64,000 bases of DNA, taken from contig NC_057790.1 of the NCBI RefSeq assembly GCF_014905175.1, forward strand, positions 9,920,001 to 9,984,000. Reading direction: 5' to 3'. A program made the position numbers and the translations under genes. Source of the stretch: Aphidius gifuensis. Taxonomy: Eukaryota; Arthropoda; Insecta; Hymenoptera; Braconidae. This document shows positions 11,682-23,555 of the stretch, piece by piece. The notes beneath the pieces were generated by a model. That model had not been told where the DNA came from and did no database searches. It saw only the letters and a program-made list of their open reading frames with translations. The stretch's first letter is position 1, and each line of letters begins with the position of its first letter.

Positions 11682-13045
11682 ATTTGCATCTGCATACTCG
11701 AAGCCAAAAAGTTGGTCTTCATCTTCGACAGCCTCTTGTAATCTAAACGATAATTGCTGTTCATCAGATTGGAGGTTTGAACTTCTTCGGTCAAAGTTAT
11801 TTGTTGGACTAGTTGATCCATTTCTCGAGCTACACTGAGAGAAATTTTAACTAAAAATTACAAACGTATAAGAAAAAATTACAAAGCGAATAGTAAAAAC
11901 TGCGTTCCTCCGATTATTTGTAAGAATTATTCGTATATTGATAAATAATTTTTACAATAAAGTTATGTAAAAAATTTGGCCATTGACTATATACAACACT
12001 AAGCCATAAAAATTACATAATTTTATTGTAGTTTTTCTTTAAAAAAAATGACTAAATTCACGAAACTCACAAGTAAATTCTAGCAGGTTGAGAATTTACG
12101 CACTACCGGTTTTAGAATTTACTATATTTTATTATAAATTTTATTTAAAAGTTGGACATTTTTTGTGCTAAGTTCGGCAGTTTGTGCTAGATTCACGGAG
12201 AACGGCAATCAATTCTCGGCAACATTTTTTCTTTTCTGTTTACACGCTCAAAACTCGAAAACTAATTGATAAATAGAAAAAATTCATTCTTGATAAATTG
12301 TTCAGAAATAAATTACCAACAATAAACCTCGCTTAACCCCATACCTAGCTTCAACAGATAAGGCTGTAGAAATGCTTGAAATTACATGACAATTCAATCA
12401 TTTGTTCAATCAGTCGGCCATCTTTGTATTATTTCGCCTCACAACCAGAATTTTTACAAAGCGATATAGTAAAAAATATTTAAGTCTATGCTAACTTTTA
12501 TATGTGTACATGATAAATTTTATTATATATATTAGAATATTTATTAAATTGTTCAGTATGTTTTATTCGAACTTATAATATTTTTTATCGTTTCCACAAA
12601 ACATGTATGTGCTTTATTTTAATTAACTCATAACTCATTATCTAAGACATTAATCAAAAAAAGTAATTCTTTATAAAGTGTTTAGAATTAAATTCTCAAT
12701 AATTAACTCCACTCAACCCCATGTCTATCTGCAATAGATAACGATGTACAGAGACTTGAAGTAACATAACAATTTTTTGACATTGTGTGACATTTTACAT
12801 AATTTTATTGTAGAATATCATCTCTCGCGGCCAATCCCAGAAATAAAACAAAAATTACAAAGCAGTATAGTAATTTCTATTCAACATGGGTTTTAATTTT
12901 TAGTTAAAATTTCTCTCAGTGTAGAACGACTTCCACTCATTGAATTTCCATCTGAAATATTTGTTGGAGTAGTTAATCCATTTCTTGAGTTAGAACGACT
13001 TCTACTAATTAAATTTCTATCTAAAATATTTGTTGAAAATGACAA
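11682..13045 (-). pseudogene. exon-like remnant of unknown gene, split by a MITE
   Basis: With the MITE at 11833-12921 left out, the minus strand reads openly for about 85 codons from about 13045 to a donor (GTAAGT) directly after 11682. The product is Ser/Arg/Asn-rich with a duplicated block (SRSNSRNGLTTPTN and SRSSSRNGSTSPTN) and an acidic end (LQEAVEDEDQLFGFEYADAN). A TTTTAG at about 13024 on that strand could be the acceptor. I do not recognise the family. It may be an exon of a real gene with the MITE inserted, or a duplicated exon now dead; no partner exons are found nearby. Confidence 0.4.
11833..12921. mobile_element. 1.09-kb element with CACTGAG termini and TA duplication
   Basis: The ends CACTGAGAGAAATTTTAAC and its reverse complement are flanked by TA on both sides (11831-11832 and 12922-12923). 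The interior is AT-rich, with two internally similar halves (around 12340 and 12715, both with ACCCCATRYCTA). It encodes nothing. TA duplication and CACTG ends fit the Tc1/mariner group and match the element at 51514-52711. Confidence 0.7.
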
Positions 13046-13189
13046 TTTTTTTTTTATTAGATAATAATAAAAGCACCGTCTAATGCAGACAAGCTATTTT
13101 TTTCCAAAACCGTGTCACAAGAAATGGATAAATAATATTGATATGTTGTTCAATTTTATTTTTACAGAATAAAGTGGAAGTGTCACACA

Positions 13190-14468
13190 ACATATCAGAA
13201 AAGGAACAGGAAACCTGAGCATATCCTGAATAAGGTTTCCTGATCAGGTTCTGACTAGAATACTATCAGGATTAATGTATTTAATAAATTGACTTTTTTC
13301 ACACAGTTTTCCTGTTCAGAAAAGGAACAGAAAACCTGAGCATATCCTGAATAAGGTTTCCTGATCAGGATCCGACTAGAATACTATCATGATAAATATA
13401 TTTAATAAATTGACTTTTTTCACACAGTTTTCCTGTTCAGAAAAGGAACAGGAAACCTGAGCATATCCTGAATAAGGCTTCCTGATCAGGTTCTGACCAG
13501 AATACTGTCAGGATAAATATATCAAATAAATTGACTTTTTTTACTCAATTTTCCTGTTCAGAAAAGGAACAGGAAACCTTAACGTATTCTGAATAGGGAA
13601 CCCTGATAAGATTCTGATCAGAATACTATCAGGATAAATATATCAAATAAATTGACTTTTTTCACTCAGTTTTCCTGTTCAGAAAAAGACCAGAAAACCT
13701 GAGCATATCCTGAAAAAAGAATCCTGATGAGATTCTGACAAAAATACTATCAGGATAAATATTTTTTGGATTTAATTTTAATTATAATTCTAAAACAAAA
13801 TGACAACAGACAAATTGTTAGATTTTATTTTTACGTTAAATTTACGTCGCAAATTCTAATTTAAGTTTTTTTTAGCTGATGTAATTCATGAAAGCAAAAA
13901 ATCACATCAGATCATCGATAGACGGCATGGCCGCGCGTGTTAAGGCCCGTAGTTGTAATCTGAAAGTTCCGAGTTCGCGTCCCGCTAGTGGTTAGGTAAT
14001 TTAAGTTATGTTAGGTACATACAATCTTATCGTTCAATCTGTTTCATCATTAACATTGCTATAGTAAATTAGTTAACCGATTTACAAAACATCAAATAAT
14101 GAAAAACAATTTTTTTTTTTAAATTACTTGATCCGTTTCAGATCAGGAATCCTGTTCCATTCCTGATCAGGTATCCTGGTCAGGTTTCCTGATCCGATTC
14201 TGATCAGAATCCTAAAAAAAAGCGTTACATTCTGATCCGTTCCTGAACAGGATTCCTGGTTATATTCTAGTCAGGAATCCTGATCCATTCCTGTTCAGGT
14301 ATCCTGGCTCTAACCTTATAATCTGGCCAGGTTTCCTGATCCGGTTCTGATCAGAATCCTAAAAAAGAGCGTTACATTCTGATCTATTCCTGAACAGGAT
14401 TCCTGATCCGGTTCTGATTTGAAATCAGGTTCCCTGATCCGGTTCTGATCAGAACCTCAACTAAATTT
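13190..14468 (+). mobile_element. family B element, copy 2 (both ends truncated)
   Basis: Five roughly 120-bp satellite units (start to about 13760) are followed by the unique middle with a tRNA-like body and then the CTGATCAGAATCC palindrome-rich right half. The last bases before 14468 diverge where the complete copy has TTTCCACTCGGG, so the terminus is lost. No coding capacity. Confidence 0.65.
13921..13992 (+). other. tRNA-like body inside family B, copy 2
   Basis: A-box-like ATGGCCGCGCGTGTTAAGG is followed 30 bases later by B-box-like GAGTTCGCGTCCCGC. This copy is closer to the copy at 61261 than to the one at 1501. Degenerate stems argue against a functional tRNA. Confidence 0.5.
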
Positions 14469-14882
14469 CATTAAATACATAAGTTTTTTAAAAAATTTTT
14501 ACTGTTCAAGACAACATCAAGTATCCTGATCACATTTTGAACAAGTAAACCTGGTCAAATTATGATCAACATTTTCTTAGTTTTATCATATTTAAAATGT
14601 AGAGCTGATGACAGCTCTGTATAATATTTTTTCTATTAAATAATTTATTCCAATATCTATCCATAATTTTTTATTACGAATTAACAAATGAATACAAAAA
14701 AATTATTTTGTATTTTATTAATTAAAATATATATTCAAAAATAATTATTTAGGAATAATTATTATATTGCACAATTATTTTTTTTCCAATTATTAATCTT
14801 TCTCTGAATCTATCATTTTTTTTTTGCCTCTTGTGAGTGAATGTTAAATATGAGGATTAAAAAACTATACATTGCATCGATC

Positions 14883-14961
14883 GTCCGGTAGCCGAGCGGT
14901 CTAAAGCGTGCGTTTAGAATAGTAATCCGTTGTTCGTAGGTTCGATCCCCTCTAGTTGCGC
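14883..14961 (+). other. tRNA-like sequence (Leu/Ser-like), probably pseudogene or SINE
   Basis: A good A box (TAGCCGAGCGGTCTAAAGC) and a perfect B-box core (GGTTCGATCCC) are present at class II spacing. The acceptor stem does not pair and the T stem has two mismatches, so a functional tRNA is unlikely. It is single copy in this window. Confidence 0.45.
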
Positions 14962-15637
14962 AAATTTACTTAATTATATTCTTTGTCTTCCATTTCAGCA
15001 CATCTATCTCTAACTCTATCCCAGGAATAATAAGTAATTAGCTGATTCAAAAAAAAAAAAAAGAAAAAAAGTGATTTGTTAAATAATTTTTGATGTGTAA
15101 ACATCTTTAGGCGCGGGTTGGGTTAGAGTAAAAGGAAAAAACATAGAGTTTAGACGTCAGATCCGGTAACGGATCTGGGCAGGAATCCATTTTCTGTCAG
15201 TCTACACTCTATATTGCGCCTTGCAGCGCCATGGTAATCGGTCGGTAACCGTTACCATCAGCCGTTCTGTAGTATAGATGAATTTAAATGCGCGTATTTA
15301 TATATTAATATACAAGTATTTTATTTGTATTTATTAGTTATACTTGCATTTGTTAGGCAAAGTAAAGTTCGAATTGTACATATATATACATGCATATGCA
15401 AGTATTTTTCATTTACAAGATTAATATACCTATTATTATTGTTTATATAAAATAGTATTTTCTAAATTCAAAACATAATATTGAATTATTATACAATAAT
15501 AATTTATTTGTAATATTGACTAATTTTATGTTTTAAAAAAAGAGAAATAGACATTGATGACTGATGTGTTAGTTTGAAAGAGAAAATTATTATTGTAATT
15601 GTACAGAGGAATTTCAGAAGATATTATCATAACTGAG
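14962..15637. other. gene-free stretch with a GC-richer island
   Basis: 15100-15260 is less AT-rich than its surroundings (GGCGCGGGTTGGGTTAG, ACGGATCTGGGCAGG) but has no supportable exon or RNA fold I can defend. The rest is AT-rich. Confidence 0.3.
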
Positions 15638-16855
15638 ACAACATGTTTTTTTATTCGGTTTTTTATAGAAAATTTTCTCACGATTACGGGAAAAATACGG
15701 GAAAAATTCCTACGAATGCGCAGTGGTTAAAAATGGAGTTGAAATATGGAAAAAACGGCTATTTATCGGTAATATATCGTGTAGTTATTGAAATAACGAT
15801 TAATTCTCAAATTTAATAATGGCCATCAATGTCCAAGTAAAAAAAGTGAACATAAAAAAATTCGATATCGCGAATAGTTTTCGAGTTATAATAACTTATA
15901 TATTTCGATATATTAAGTTTTTTTTTTTAATATTAATAAAGGCAATCGATAAATTTCGCCAAGCTAAAAAAAAAGCCCAATAAAAATTTTTATATCTATC
16001 AAATTATTATTTTTATAGTTATCAAATTATCGATATTTTTTTTAAAATGTATACAATTTTTTTTCTCAAAAAAAAAAAGTCGAAATTTTTGTTTTTTTTT
16101 TGAAAATAATGAAATAATGAATATATCCAAGTTTTTTTTACTTGGTCGCTAGGTTTTTTACTTAGCTATATTTTTTACTTAGCTATATATTTTTTACTTA
16201 GCTATATTTTTAACTTGGCAATATTTTTTACTCAGCTACTTTTTTTACTTAGCTATATTTTTTACTTAGCTATATTTTTTGCTTAGCTATTTTTTTTACT
16301 TAGCTATATATTTATAGCCAAACACACAATATCTACATAATTTTAGCAGCTATATTTTCAACTTAACTATATTTTTTACTTAGCTATATTTTTTACTTAG
16401 CTATATTTTTACTTAGCTTTATTTTTTTACTTAGCTCTATTATATTATCAATTATGAAAAAAATTATCATTAACATTAGAAAGATATCGATAATTCGAAA
16501 ACTATTTGCGCGATCAAAAAATTGTATTCGATTTTTTTTTCTCCTCGATGAGTTTAATCGACTTCCATTATTAAATAAATAAATAAAAAAAAATCGATAT
16601 ATCGAAATTTTAAAAAATATTATAACTCGAAAACTATTCGAGATATCGAAATTTTTTTAAAAACATTCACTTCTTCCCGACGATCTCTATTGATTGCCAT
16701 TATTAAATTTGAGAATAATTCGTTATTTCAATAACTATACAACATATAACCGATAAATAGCCGTTTTTTTCATATTTCAACTTCATTTTTAACCACTTTG
16801 CGCATTCGTAGGAATTTTTCGTAGAAACACGCCGAAGATGTTTACACATAATAAA
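15638..16855. mobile_element. 1.2-kb inverted-repeat element with TTACTTAGCTATA minisatellite
   Basis: Arms of about 170 bp are inverted: the left contains GAATGCGCAGTGGTTAAAAA and AACGGCTATTTATCGGTAA, the right the mirrored TTTTTAACCACTTTGCGCATTC and ACCGATAAATAGCCGTT. The 16130-16440 interior is about 18 copies of a 15-17-bp unit (TTTTTACTTAGCTATA). A short relative at 33273-33475 ends in GACAAC...GTTGTC, and GAGACAACATG here corresponds to that end. Confidence 0.6.
16130..16440 (+). repeat. TTACTTAGCTATATTTT minisatellite
   Basis: About 18 imperfect 15-17-bp tandem units. The CTTAGCTA core is shared with the hairpin arrays at 20160, 53500 and 54960 and with tandem units at 62300-62510. 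Confidence 0.75.
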
Positions 16856-17224
16856 CCCGCGAGTCTAGATGGCTCACAAAATTTTTTTTTATCATTTTTT
16901 GATAATGTTTCTCGATCACTTTTTGATCAAAAATCTTGATCCATTTTTGCGTTACGTTTTGATCAAGTTGTCTGATCAAAACTTGATCTGAAATCAAGTT
17001 GCCTGATCAAGTTTTGATCATATCCTGAACTGAATTTCTACTCGGGATAACCTCAAAAATGTCATATTTATTTGTTTACAAATCCTGAAAAATCCATTTG
17101 ACATTCTTTGTGGCGTAAATTTCTAGTGAGATATAGTGACACAAGTGCTATGGCATAGCACTTTGGTTGAAAAACTATGCTATCGATATAAAACCAAATT
17201 TTCTCGAATAGGTCAATTTTGATA
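16856..17224. other. gene-free stretch with a family B-like right end
   Basis: 16900-17045 is TTGATCA-rich and closes with ATTTCTACTCGGGAT, a variant of the family B terminus, so it is probably a diverged relative. No exon in the remainder. Confidence 0.4.
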
Positions 17225-17500
17225 AAATTCCCTAGTGGAACTTCTCGACCGAACGGTTCGGTTAGATTCCGGTTTTTCCACGGTTGGGTTCATTCACAGT
17301 TTTTTAACGGTTAGGAAACGGTTATTCATTCGAAAACAAACGGTTAAAAGTTGCGCAAATTCAACCCAAACATAACCTTAATCCAACGGTTTTTACAGAG
17401 TTCAAATTTGGTCTAGTAATCTATTCGGTTTGAACTCAGTTGGGCTAACCGAATTCAAACCGTTTGGGAAAAAATCGATTTTTTTAGGGTTCTTCAATAT
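17225..17500. mobile_element. partial copy of the CGGTT-rich MITE (family V)
   Basis: It begins CCCTAGTGGAACTTC and is rich in ACGGTT/AACCG words. It matches, inverted, the complete copy at 24785-25169, and its other terminus is missing here. Confidence 0.55.
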
Positions 17501-18211
17501 TAATTTTAATTTGCTCTGTAATAGCTATTGATTCGTTCTTGTGAAAGCGCCGAAATCATTCTATAATAGCTAATGAATTGCTCTTGTGTGTTCCGCCAGG
17601 GTATTCATTTTTCTTGATGAAATAAACAACGTGTGATACTAAAGTATATATTTTTTTCCAATAGATTACCAATAAATCAAGACTATAGTATAGTATACAT
17701 CAGAACGATACCAATTTCTACCGATAGAGAAAATCCATGATATCGATCAATAAGTATTCGATATACCATAAAAACGTATACGGAGAAAAATAATTTGTAA
17801 ACTTAACAAAAAAAAATGTAAAAATTACATTTTTTTTTTGTGATTGGGGAATCCGTAACATAAAATGTGTAAAAACTACAAAAAAAATATGTAATCAGAT
17901 CAAAGCCGGAATTCACATTATTAGAATGTAAAATTTACATTTTTTTTCACTAAACATCAGGCTTATTGAAAAAAAATGTAAAAGTTACATTTTTTTTTAG
18001 TAAATAAGGGATTCTGCAAAAAAAAATGTTAAAATTACAATTAAAAATTGTTTTCATCGCAGAGATACAGTTTGCATAAAAAAAATGTAAAATTAACATT
18101 TTTTTTTACTAAATGACATGCTTAGTAAAAAAAAAATGCAAAATGTAAATTTTTTGTTTGTAAATGGAGAGACTGTAATTGTTTTTTTTTTTTTTTTGTT
18201 TTATACGTGTC

Positions 18212-18300
18212 CTGACCGGGATTTGAACCTACGACTCTACCTAAACCTATTTATCCTATCTTCTAAAGGCGCCTTTATCCCCTAAGCTATCGCGTGTTTA
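18212..18300 (-). other. tRNA-like sequence (SINE-type)
   Basis: On the minus strand a box A (ATAGCTTAGGGGATAAAGGC) and box B (GGTTCAAATCCCGG) occur at tRNA distance. Flanking poly(T) at 18180-18200 would be a poly(A) on the plus reading of a neighbouring repeat. The anticodon arm is not convincing; tRNA-derived repeat is the best reading. Confidence 0.45.
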
Positions 18301-18539
18301 TGTTGAAATGGAAAATTTTTGTCCATATTAAGAATGACCTCCAATAACGACGAAAATGAAACTTTTTATTGATGAATTAGTAACATTGAAGAATTGACAC
18401 AAAAATAAAAATTTGCACATTACAAATATTGAAAAGTCGTGTTAAGTCAATTTGTTGAAATAATTCCTTAGTCACATTAATTTCTTGGCTACATCTTTTC
18501 CTTAGCTACTGTTTTTCCTTGGACCTTGGTAATTTTTTT

Positions 18540-20155
18540 TATAAATAAAATACATGTAAATTTATTTTAAAAAAAAATGATCATACAGTTGCTGAAGCAA
18601 CTGTGCCTTCCCTGCGGGGGGAATTTTAATTTCTTTTTTAATATATATTAAAATTCGTGACTACAAATTTATTTCATTCTCTATCGTTACAATGATTATT
18701 GTTACAACTAAAATTTATTTAATTTTCATTCATTTTGCTTGTTCCTTCTAATGGGTCATCTCTATGTCCAGAATCGCTTTCTTCTAACCTTATAAACTCT
18801 CCGTTTTTATTCATTTTGTTGTACTATGATTTTAGCCTGTCAATGTTAAATATTTATTACAAAATTGTCGAGTTCGATTGTATTTATTTTATTTACTTTT
18901 TTCTCTCGGTTGAATCAGGATTTAACGTTTTAGTTGTTGCTGAAGTCGTCGTTATATTTTTAATTTTTTTATATTTATTTATTTTCAATTCCTTTAATGC
19001 TATCACATCACTCTTTTTTCCCTAGAAATTTTCTGCCTCTTCATTCCATAAATTTACTTCAATCTAAAATATATTTCCTTTGGTAAATTTATTATCTTTG
19101 TTTAGTTTAATCAAACTTTTTTTCATTTAAATTTTATTTTACTTCATAATCACTGTCGTCTGCTAATGTTATTGTTCTTTATTTTAATAACCGTCCTGAC
19201 ATTGCATATATAAATTCCACTTTATTTATTGCTATTATGATTGCGATGATATCTAAATAATGTCATTATTATTATTGAATAGTTTTCTTTTTTTTTTTCG
19301 CTGAAATTATTTTGCCTGCAAATGAATTAATTGGTAGATGTACAATTTCTTGTATTTTTTTAATCTCGAAATTAATTTTTGGTAATTTTCATTTTCCTTA
19401 TCGTCATCGAATTATTAGCTTCTACTGGTATGATTATTTCTTTATTATTTATTGATGGGTATTGTTCATTAATTTTTCTCACTAATCCTCCAGTGATCGT
19501 ATATATTTTGTTTAACTTGAATATTTAATAATTTATCATGTTACTAATTTTTTAAATCTTTTGTTGAAAAATCTTGTTGTTAAATATGATTTTTCCATGA
19601 TATTTCGCTATACTTTTCTTTTTTGTTTACTCATATTTTTCTAATATTTTCCTATAATTATCGTATTTTTCTTTATATTCAGTGATTTTTCTATATTTTC
19701 GTTTATTCGTTTATATATTCTTTATTTTTCTATATTTTTCTTCATTTTCCATATTCATCTTGTTTAGATTAATTAAGGGACTTAGAAATTTTTTAAGGGG
19801 GGGGGGCATAATTGATATGTTCCCTTATTTATCGTTTTTTTCTTTATATTCAGTCACTTTTCTATATTTTCCTTTATATTTACCGATTTTTCTTTGATAT
19901 TTTCCTATATTCTCCTTTATATTTACTGATATTTTCCCATATTTATCGTTTCTTTCTTTATATTCAGTCACTTTTCTATATTTTTCTTTATATTTTCTAT
20001 ATATATTGTATTGGTTAAGATTAAGGGACTGAGAAAATTTTTTGGGGGGGTGTCTACCATGGTTGAGATTTAAGGACTTAGGAAATTTTTTAGGGGGGGT
20101 GTCTACCATGGTTGGGGGGGTCCAGAAGAAAAGCGAAAACAATAGGAATTCAAAA
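18540..20155. repeat. T-rich simple sequence, TTTTCTATATTTTCCTTTATAT type
   Basis: The plus strand is almost purine-free over 18660-20020. From about 19600 it becomes a degenerate tandem of TTTATATTCAGTCACTTTTCTATATTT. 19790-20130 holds three copies of a GTGTCTACCATGGTTG motif with G-runs (TTAGGGGGGGTG). Long frames here are low-complexity artefacts. Confidence 0.55.
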
Positions 20156-20159
20156 TTCC

Positions 20160-21785
20160 CTAAAAAAAAAGGTCCAAGGGAAAGCAGTAGCTAAGGAGAA
20201 GATGTAGCTAAGGAATTAATGTGACTAAGGAATTATTTCCTTAAAACATAATTCTTTGGCAACCTCAATTCCTTAGCTACATCTTTTCTTTAGCTACTGC
20301 TTTTCTTTGGACATTTGTATTTTTGAAAAACAAATTCAGATGCATTTTATTTATAAAATAAATAAAAAATGTCCAAGAAAAAGCAGTAGCTAAGGAAAAG
20401 ATGTAGCTAAGAAATTAATGTGACTAAGGAATTCTTTCCTTGAAACATAATTTTTTGGCAGCCTCAATTCCTTAGCTACATCTTTTCCTTAGCTACTGCT
20501 TTTCCTTGGACATTTGTATTTTGAAAAAAAAAATTTACATGTATTTTATTTATAAAATAAATAAAAAATGTCCAAGGAAAAGCAGTAGCTAAGGAAAAGA
20601 TGTAGCTGAGGAATTATTGTGACTAAGGAATTATTTCCTTGAAACATAATTCTTTGGCAACCTCAATTCCTTAGCTACATCTTTTCCTTAGCTACTGCTT
20701 TTCCTTGGACATTTTTGTTTTTCAAAAATAAATTTACATGTATTTTATTTATAAAATAAATAAAAAATGTCCAAGGAAAAGCAGTAGCTAAGGAAAAGAT
20801 GTAGCTAAGGAATTAATGTGACTAAGGAATTCTTTCCTTGAAACATAATTCTTTGGCAACATTAATTCCTTAGCCACATTAATTCCTTAGCTACTGCTTT
20901 TCCTTGGACATTTGTATTTTAAAAAAATAAATTTACATGTATTTCATTTATAAAATAAATAAAAAATGTCCAAGGAAAAGCAGTAGCTAAGGAAAAGATG
21001 TAGCTAAGGAATTGAGGTTGCCAAAGAATTATGTTTCATGGAAATAATTCCTTAGTCACATTAATTCCTTAGCTACATCTTTTTTCTTACTGCTTTTCTT
21101 GGACATTTTTATTTATTTTATAAATAAAATACATGTAAATTTATTTTTGAAAACAAAACGTCCAAGGAAAGCAGTAGCTAAGAAAAGATGGAGATAAGGA
21201 ATTGATGTTGCCAAGAATTATGTTTCAAGGAAATAATTCTTGTCACATATTACTTAGCTACATTTTTCTTAGCTACTGCTTTTCCTTGACATTTTTATTT
21301 ATTTTATAAATAAAATACATGTAAATTTATTTTTGAAAAACAAAAATGTCCAAGGAAAAGCAGTAGCTAAGGAAAAGATGTAGCTAAGGAATTGAGGTTG
21401 CCAAATAATTATGTTTCAAGGAAATAATTCCTTAGTCACATTAATTTCTGAGCTACATCTTTTCCTTAGCTACTGCTTTTCCTTGGACATTTTTTATTTA
21501 TTTTATAAATAAAATACATGTAAATTTATTCTTTAAAAATACAAATGTCCAAGGAAAAGCAGTAGCTAAGGAAAAGATGGAGCTAAGGAATTAAGGTTGC
21601 CAAAGAATTATGTTTCAAGGAAATAATGTTGCTTAAAATATAATTCTTTGGCAACCTCCATTCCTTAGCTACATCTTTCCCTCAGCTACATCTTTTCCTT
21701 AGCTACTGCTTTTCCTTGGACATTTTTATTCATTAATAATAAAATAATATGTATTTTGTTTATTAAATAAATAAAATATCCAAGG
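20160..21785. repeat. tandem array of about 198-bp hairpin units
   Basis: Eight units starting near 20172, 20371, 20569, 20768, 20967, 21160, 21347 and 21545. Each unit holds a dyad: AAGGAAAAGCAGTAGCTAAGG and GATGTAGCTAAGGAATT on one side, their reverse complements on the other, joined by a short spacer with ACATAATTCTTTGGCAACC. Units are separated by an AT-rich ATAAAATACATGTAAATTTA linker that is itself partly palindromic. Every unit could fold into a hairpin of about 70-bp arms. Confidence 0.85.
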
Positions 21786-22337
21786 AAAATCAGTAGTTAA
21801 AGAAAAGACGAATGACTTTCTCACGCACACATGTTTTTTACCATGCTTCCGAGAAATTAGACAACCTCAATTTTTTACAATAAAAAAATGTAAAATCTAC
21901 CTCTCATATTTGTTAATTTCTATAAACTTATTTTTTTAATATACTTTACAGTTTTTAGATGTAAAATTTGCATTTTATTTTTGTGTTTTTTTTTTTTTTT
22001 CTGAATTACAATCAAAAGCTGCAGATTTTACCAAAAAAATATCTAAAATCGTTAATGTTTATTTTTTTTGTTTTTTTCACCGCATTTATTTGTAATGTCT
22101 GCATTTTTCAAAGATATATTTCAAATTCATTTTAAGTAAAAAAAAAAAATCAATTTTTAACATTTTTATCGTTAAATTTCACCTAATAAAAATGTAAAAT
22201 TTACAAAAAAAAAATGTTTATTCAGTTTTGTTTTAAAAAATGTAAATCTTACCAAAGAAAATGTAAATTTTTAAATAAATTGTGTCGGATTCCTCAATCG
22301 CAAAAAAAAATGCAAAGTTTACAAATTATTTTTCTCT

Positions 22338-22618
22338 GAATTGAAAAAAACAAAAAGTACAGACACCAAAGTACTTTTGTTAAATATTTTTTTGGTTTTG
22401 TAATTTCGTCGTAATATATTTTTGTTTTTGTAATTTTGTCGTAATATATTTTTGTTTTTGTAATTTTGTCGTTATATATTTTTGTTTTTTGTAATCTTCT
22501 TGTTCGTAATCTTGACATTGTACAAGTGTCGTTGTCTTTTTGTCGCTTGAAAAAATATCGCGTTACCCATGTACATGGCTTGTACATCGCTGGTACAAGC
22601 AGAATTCACGGAAGTGAT
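22338..22618. other. short tandem repeat and gene-free flank
   Basis: 22385-22500 has three to four units of TTTTTGTTTTTGTAATTTTGTCGTAATATA. No exon. Confidence 0.5.
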
Positions 22619-22929
22619 CCCTGGTGGAAAAACTATCGCGCTAATATTCCGTTATTGACCCATTTATCCCGCAAATATCCCGCAAATTATTTGAATCGTT
22701 ACTATTTGGTGTTGACTCTTCTTGTATTTCATTTATGCATTTTCAAAGGAAAATATTTCGTGACGACATATTGGCGGGTTGTTGGTGGGATACATAATCC
22801 GCCAAAATTTTGTGGTGGGATTCATAACCTGCTGATATGTTGTTGCGGGATATTGACGGGATACATAACCCGCCAATGAGTCAATTACGGGATATGGCGG
22901 GATATGGCAGGATAATTTTTCCACCGAGG
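22619..22929. mobile_element. 310-bp family A-type MITE
   Basis: It starts CCCTGGTGGAAAAACTATC and ends with the mirrored GATAATTTTTCCACCGAGG, with AT on both sides. The interior has its own short repeats (GGGATACATAACCCGCC) and is non-coding. Confidence 0.7.
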
Positions 22930-23555
22930 ATAATCAAAATCAAAAACAATACTTCCTCTGGTAGAAATATTACTCCGGCATTACTCCGACTTTTCTCCAG
23001 CATTTCTCCGTTTTTAGCCCATTTCCGGAGCAATTACTCCGGCAAGAAATTGATGGCGGAGAAATTATTCCAGCATGAGATCAGTGAAGGAGAAATTATT
23101 CCAGCATTGGATCAGTGCCGGAGAAATTATTCCGGCATTGGATCAGTACCGGAGAAATTATTCCGGCATGGGATCAGTGAAGGAGAAAAAACTCCGACAT
23201 AAAACTAGTGGCGGATTAATTTTTCAGACATTAACTTTATGCCGCCGAAATTATTCCGGCATGAGATTGATGGCGGAGAAATTACTCCGGCATGAGATTA
23301 ATGTCGAAAAAATTAATCCGCCACTAGTTTTATGTCGAAGCATTTTCTCCAGAATTCATCTTATGCCAGAATAATTACTCCGGCATGACATTAATGCCAG
23401 AGTCATTAATTCGGCATGAGATCACTTAAAAAACAATGTAGAAAAATTATATGTTCATCAGCTTTATCAAATATATTTATTCAAACTAACCATTACATTT
23501 AATGACTCAGAAAAACTAAAATTATATTTTCGAAATGTAGTACGTTTATTTACTG

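Larger units (their letters stand above)
17781..22337. mobile_element. 4.56-kb inverted-repeat element containing hairpin array
   Basis: The left end CGGAGAAAAATAATTTGTAA is mirrored at the right end (TTACAAATTATTTTTCTCTG). Both subterminal regions are packed with the AATGTAAAATTTACATTT palindrome (17810-18150 and 21880-22310). Inside are a tRNA-like sequence on the minus strand, 1.4 kb of T-rich simple sequence, and the 198-bp hairpin array. No transposase frame was found. No duplicated target was seen, so the unit could be a composite of several insertions. Confidence 0.5.

Noticed and set aside
14883..14961. A functional tRNA-Leu gene
   Set aside because: Good A and B boxes, but the acceptor stem does not pair and the T stem has mismatches.
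15100..15260. A CpG-type promoter island
   Set aside because: Only slightly GC-richer than surroundings, with no exon downstream on either strand that I can support.
18735..20018. Long hydrophobic Phe/Leu/Ile-rich frames on the plus strand resembling membrane proteins
   Set aside because: They lie in T-rich simple sequence; the residues follow from TTT/TAT/TTA triplets and the reading shifts between frames without splice signals.
20160..21785. CRISPR-like array because of regular spacing of about 198 bp
   Set aside because: Units are long and palindromic with similar, not unique, spacers; the genome is eukaryotic and no cas genes exist.
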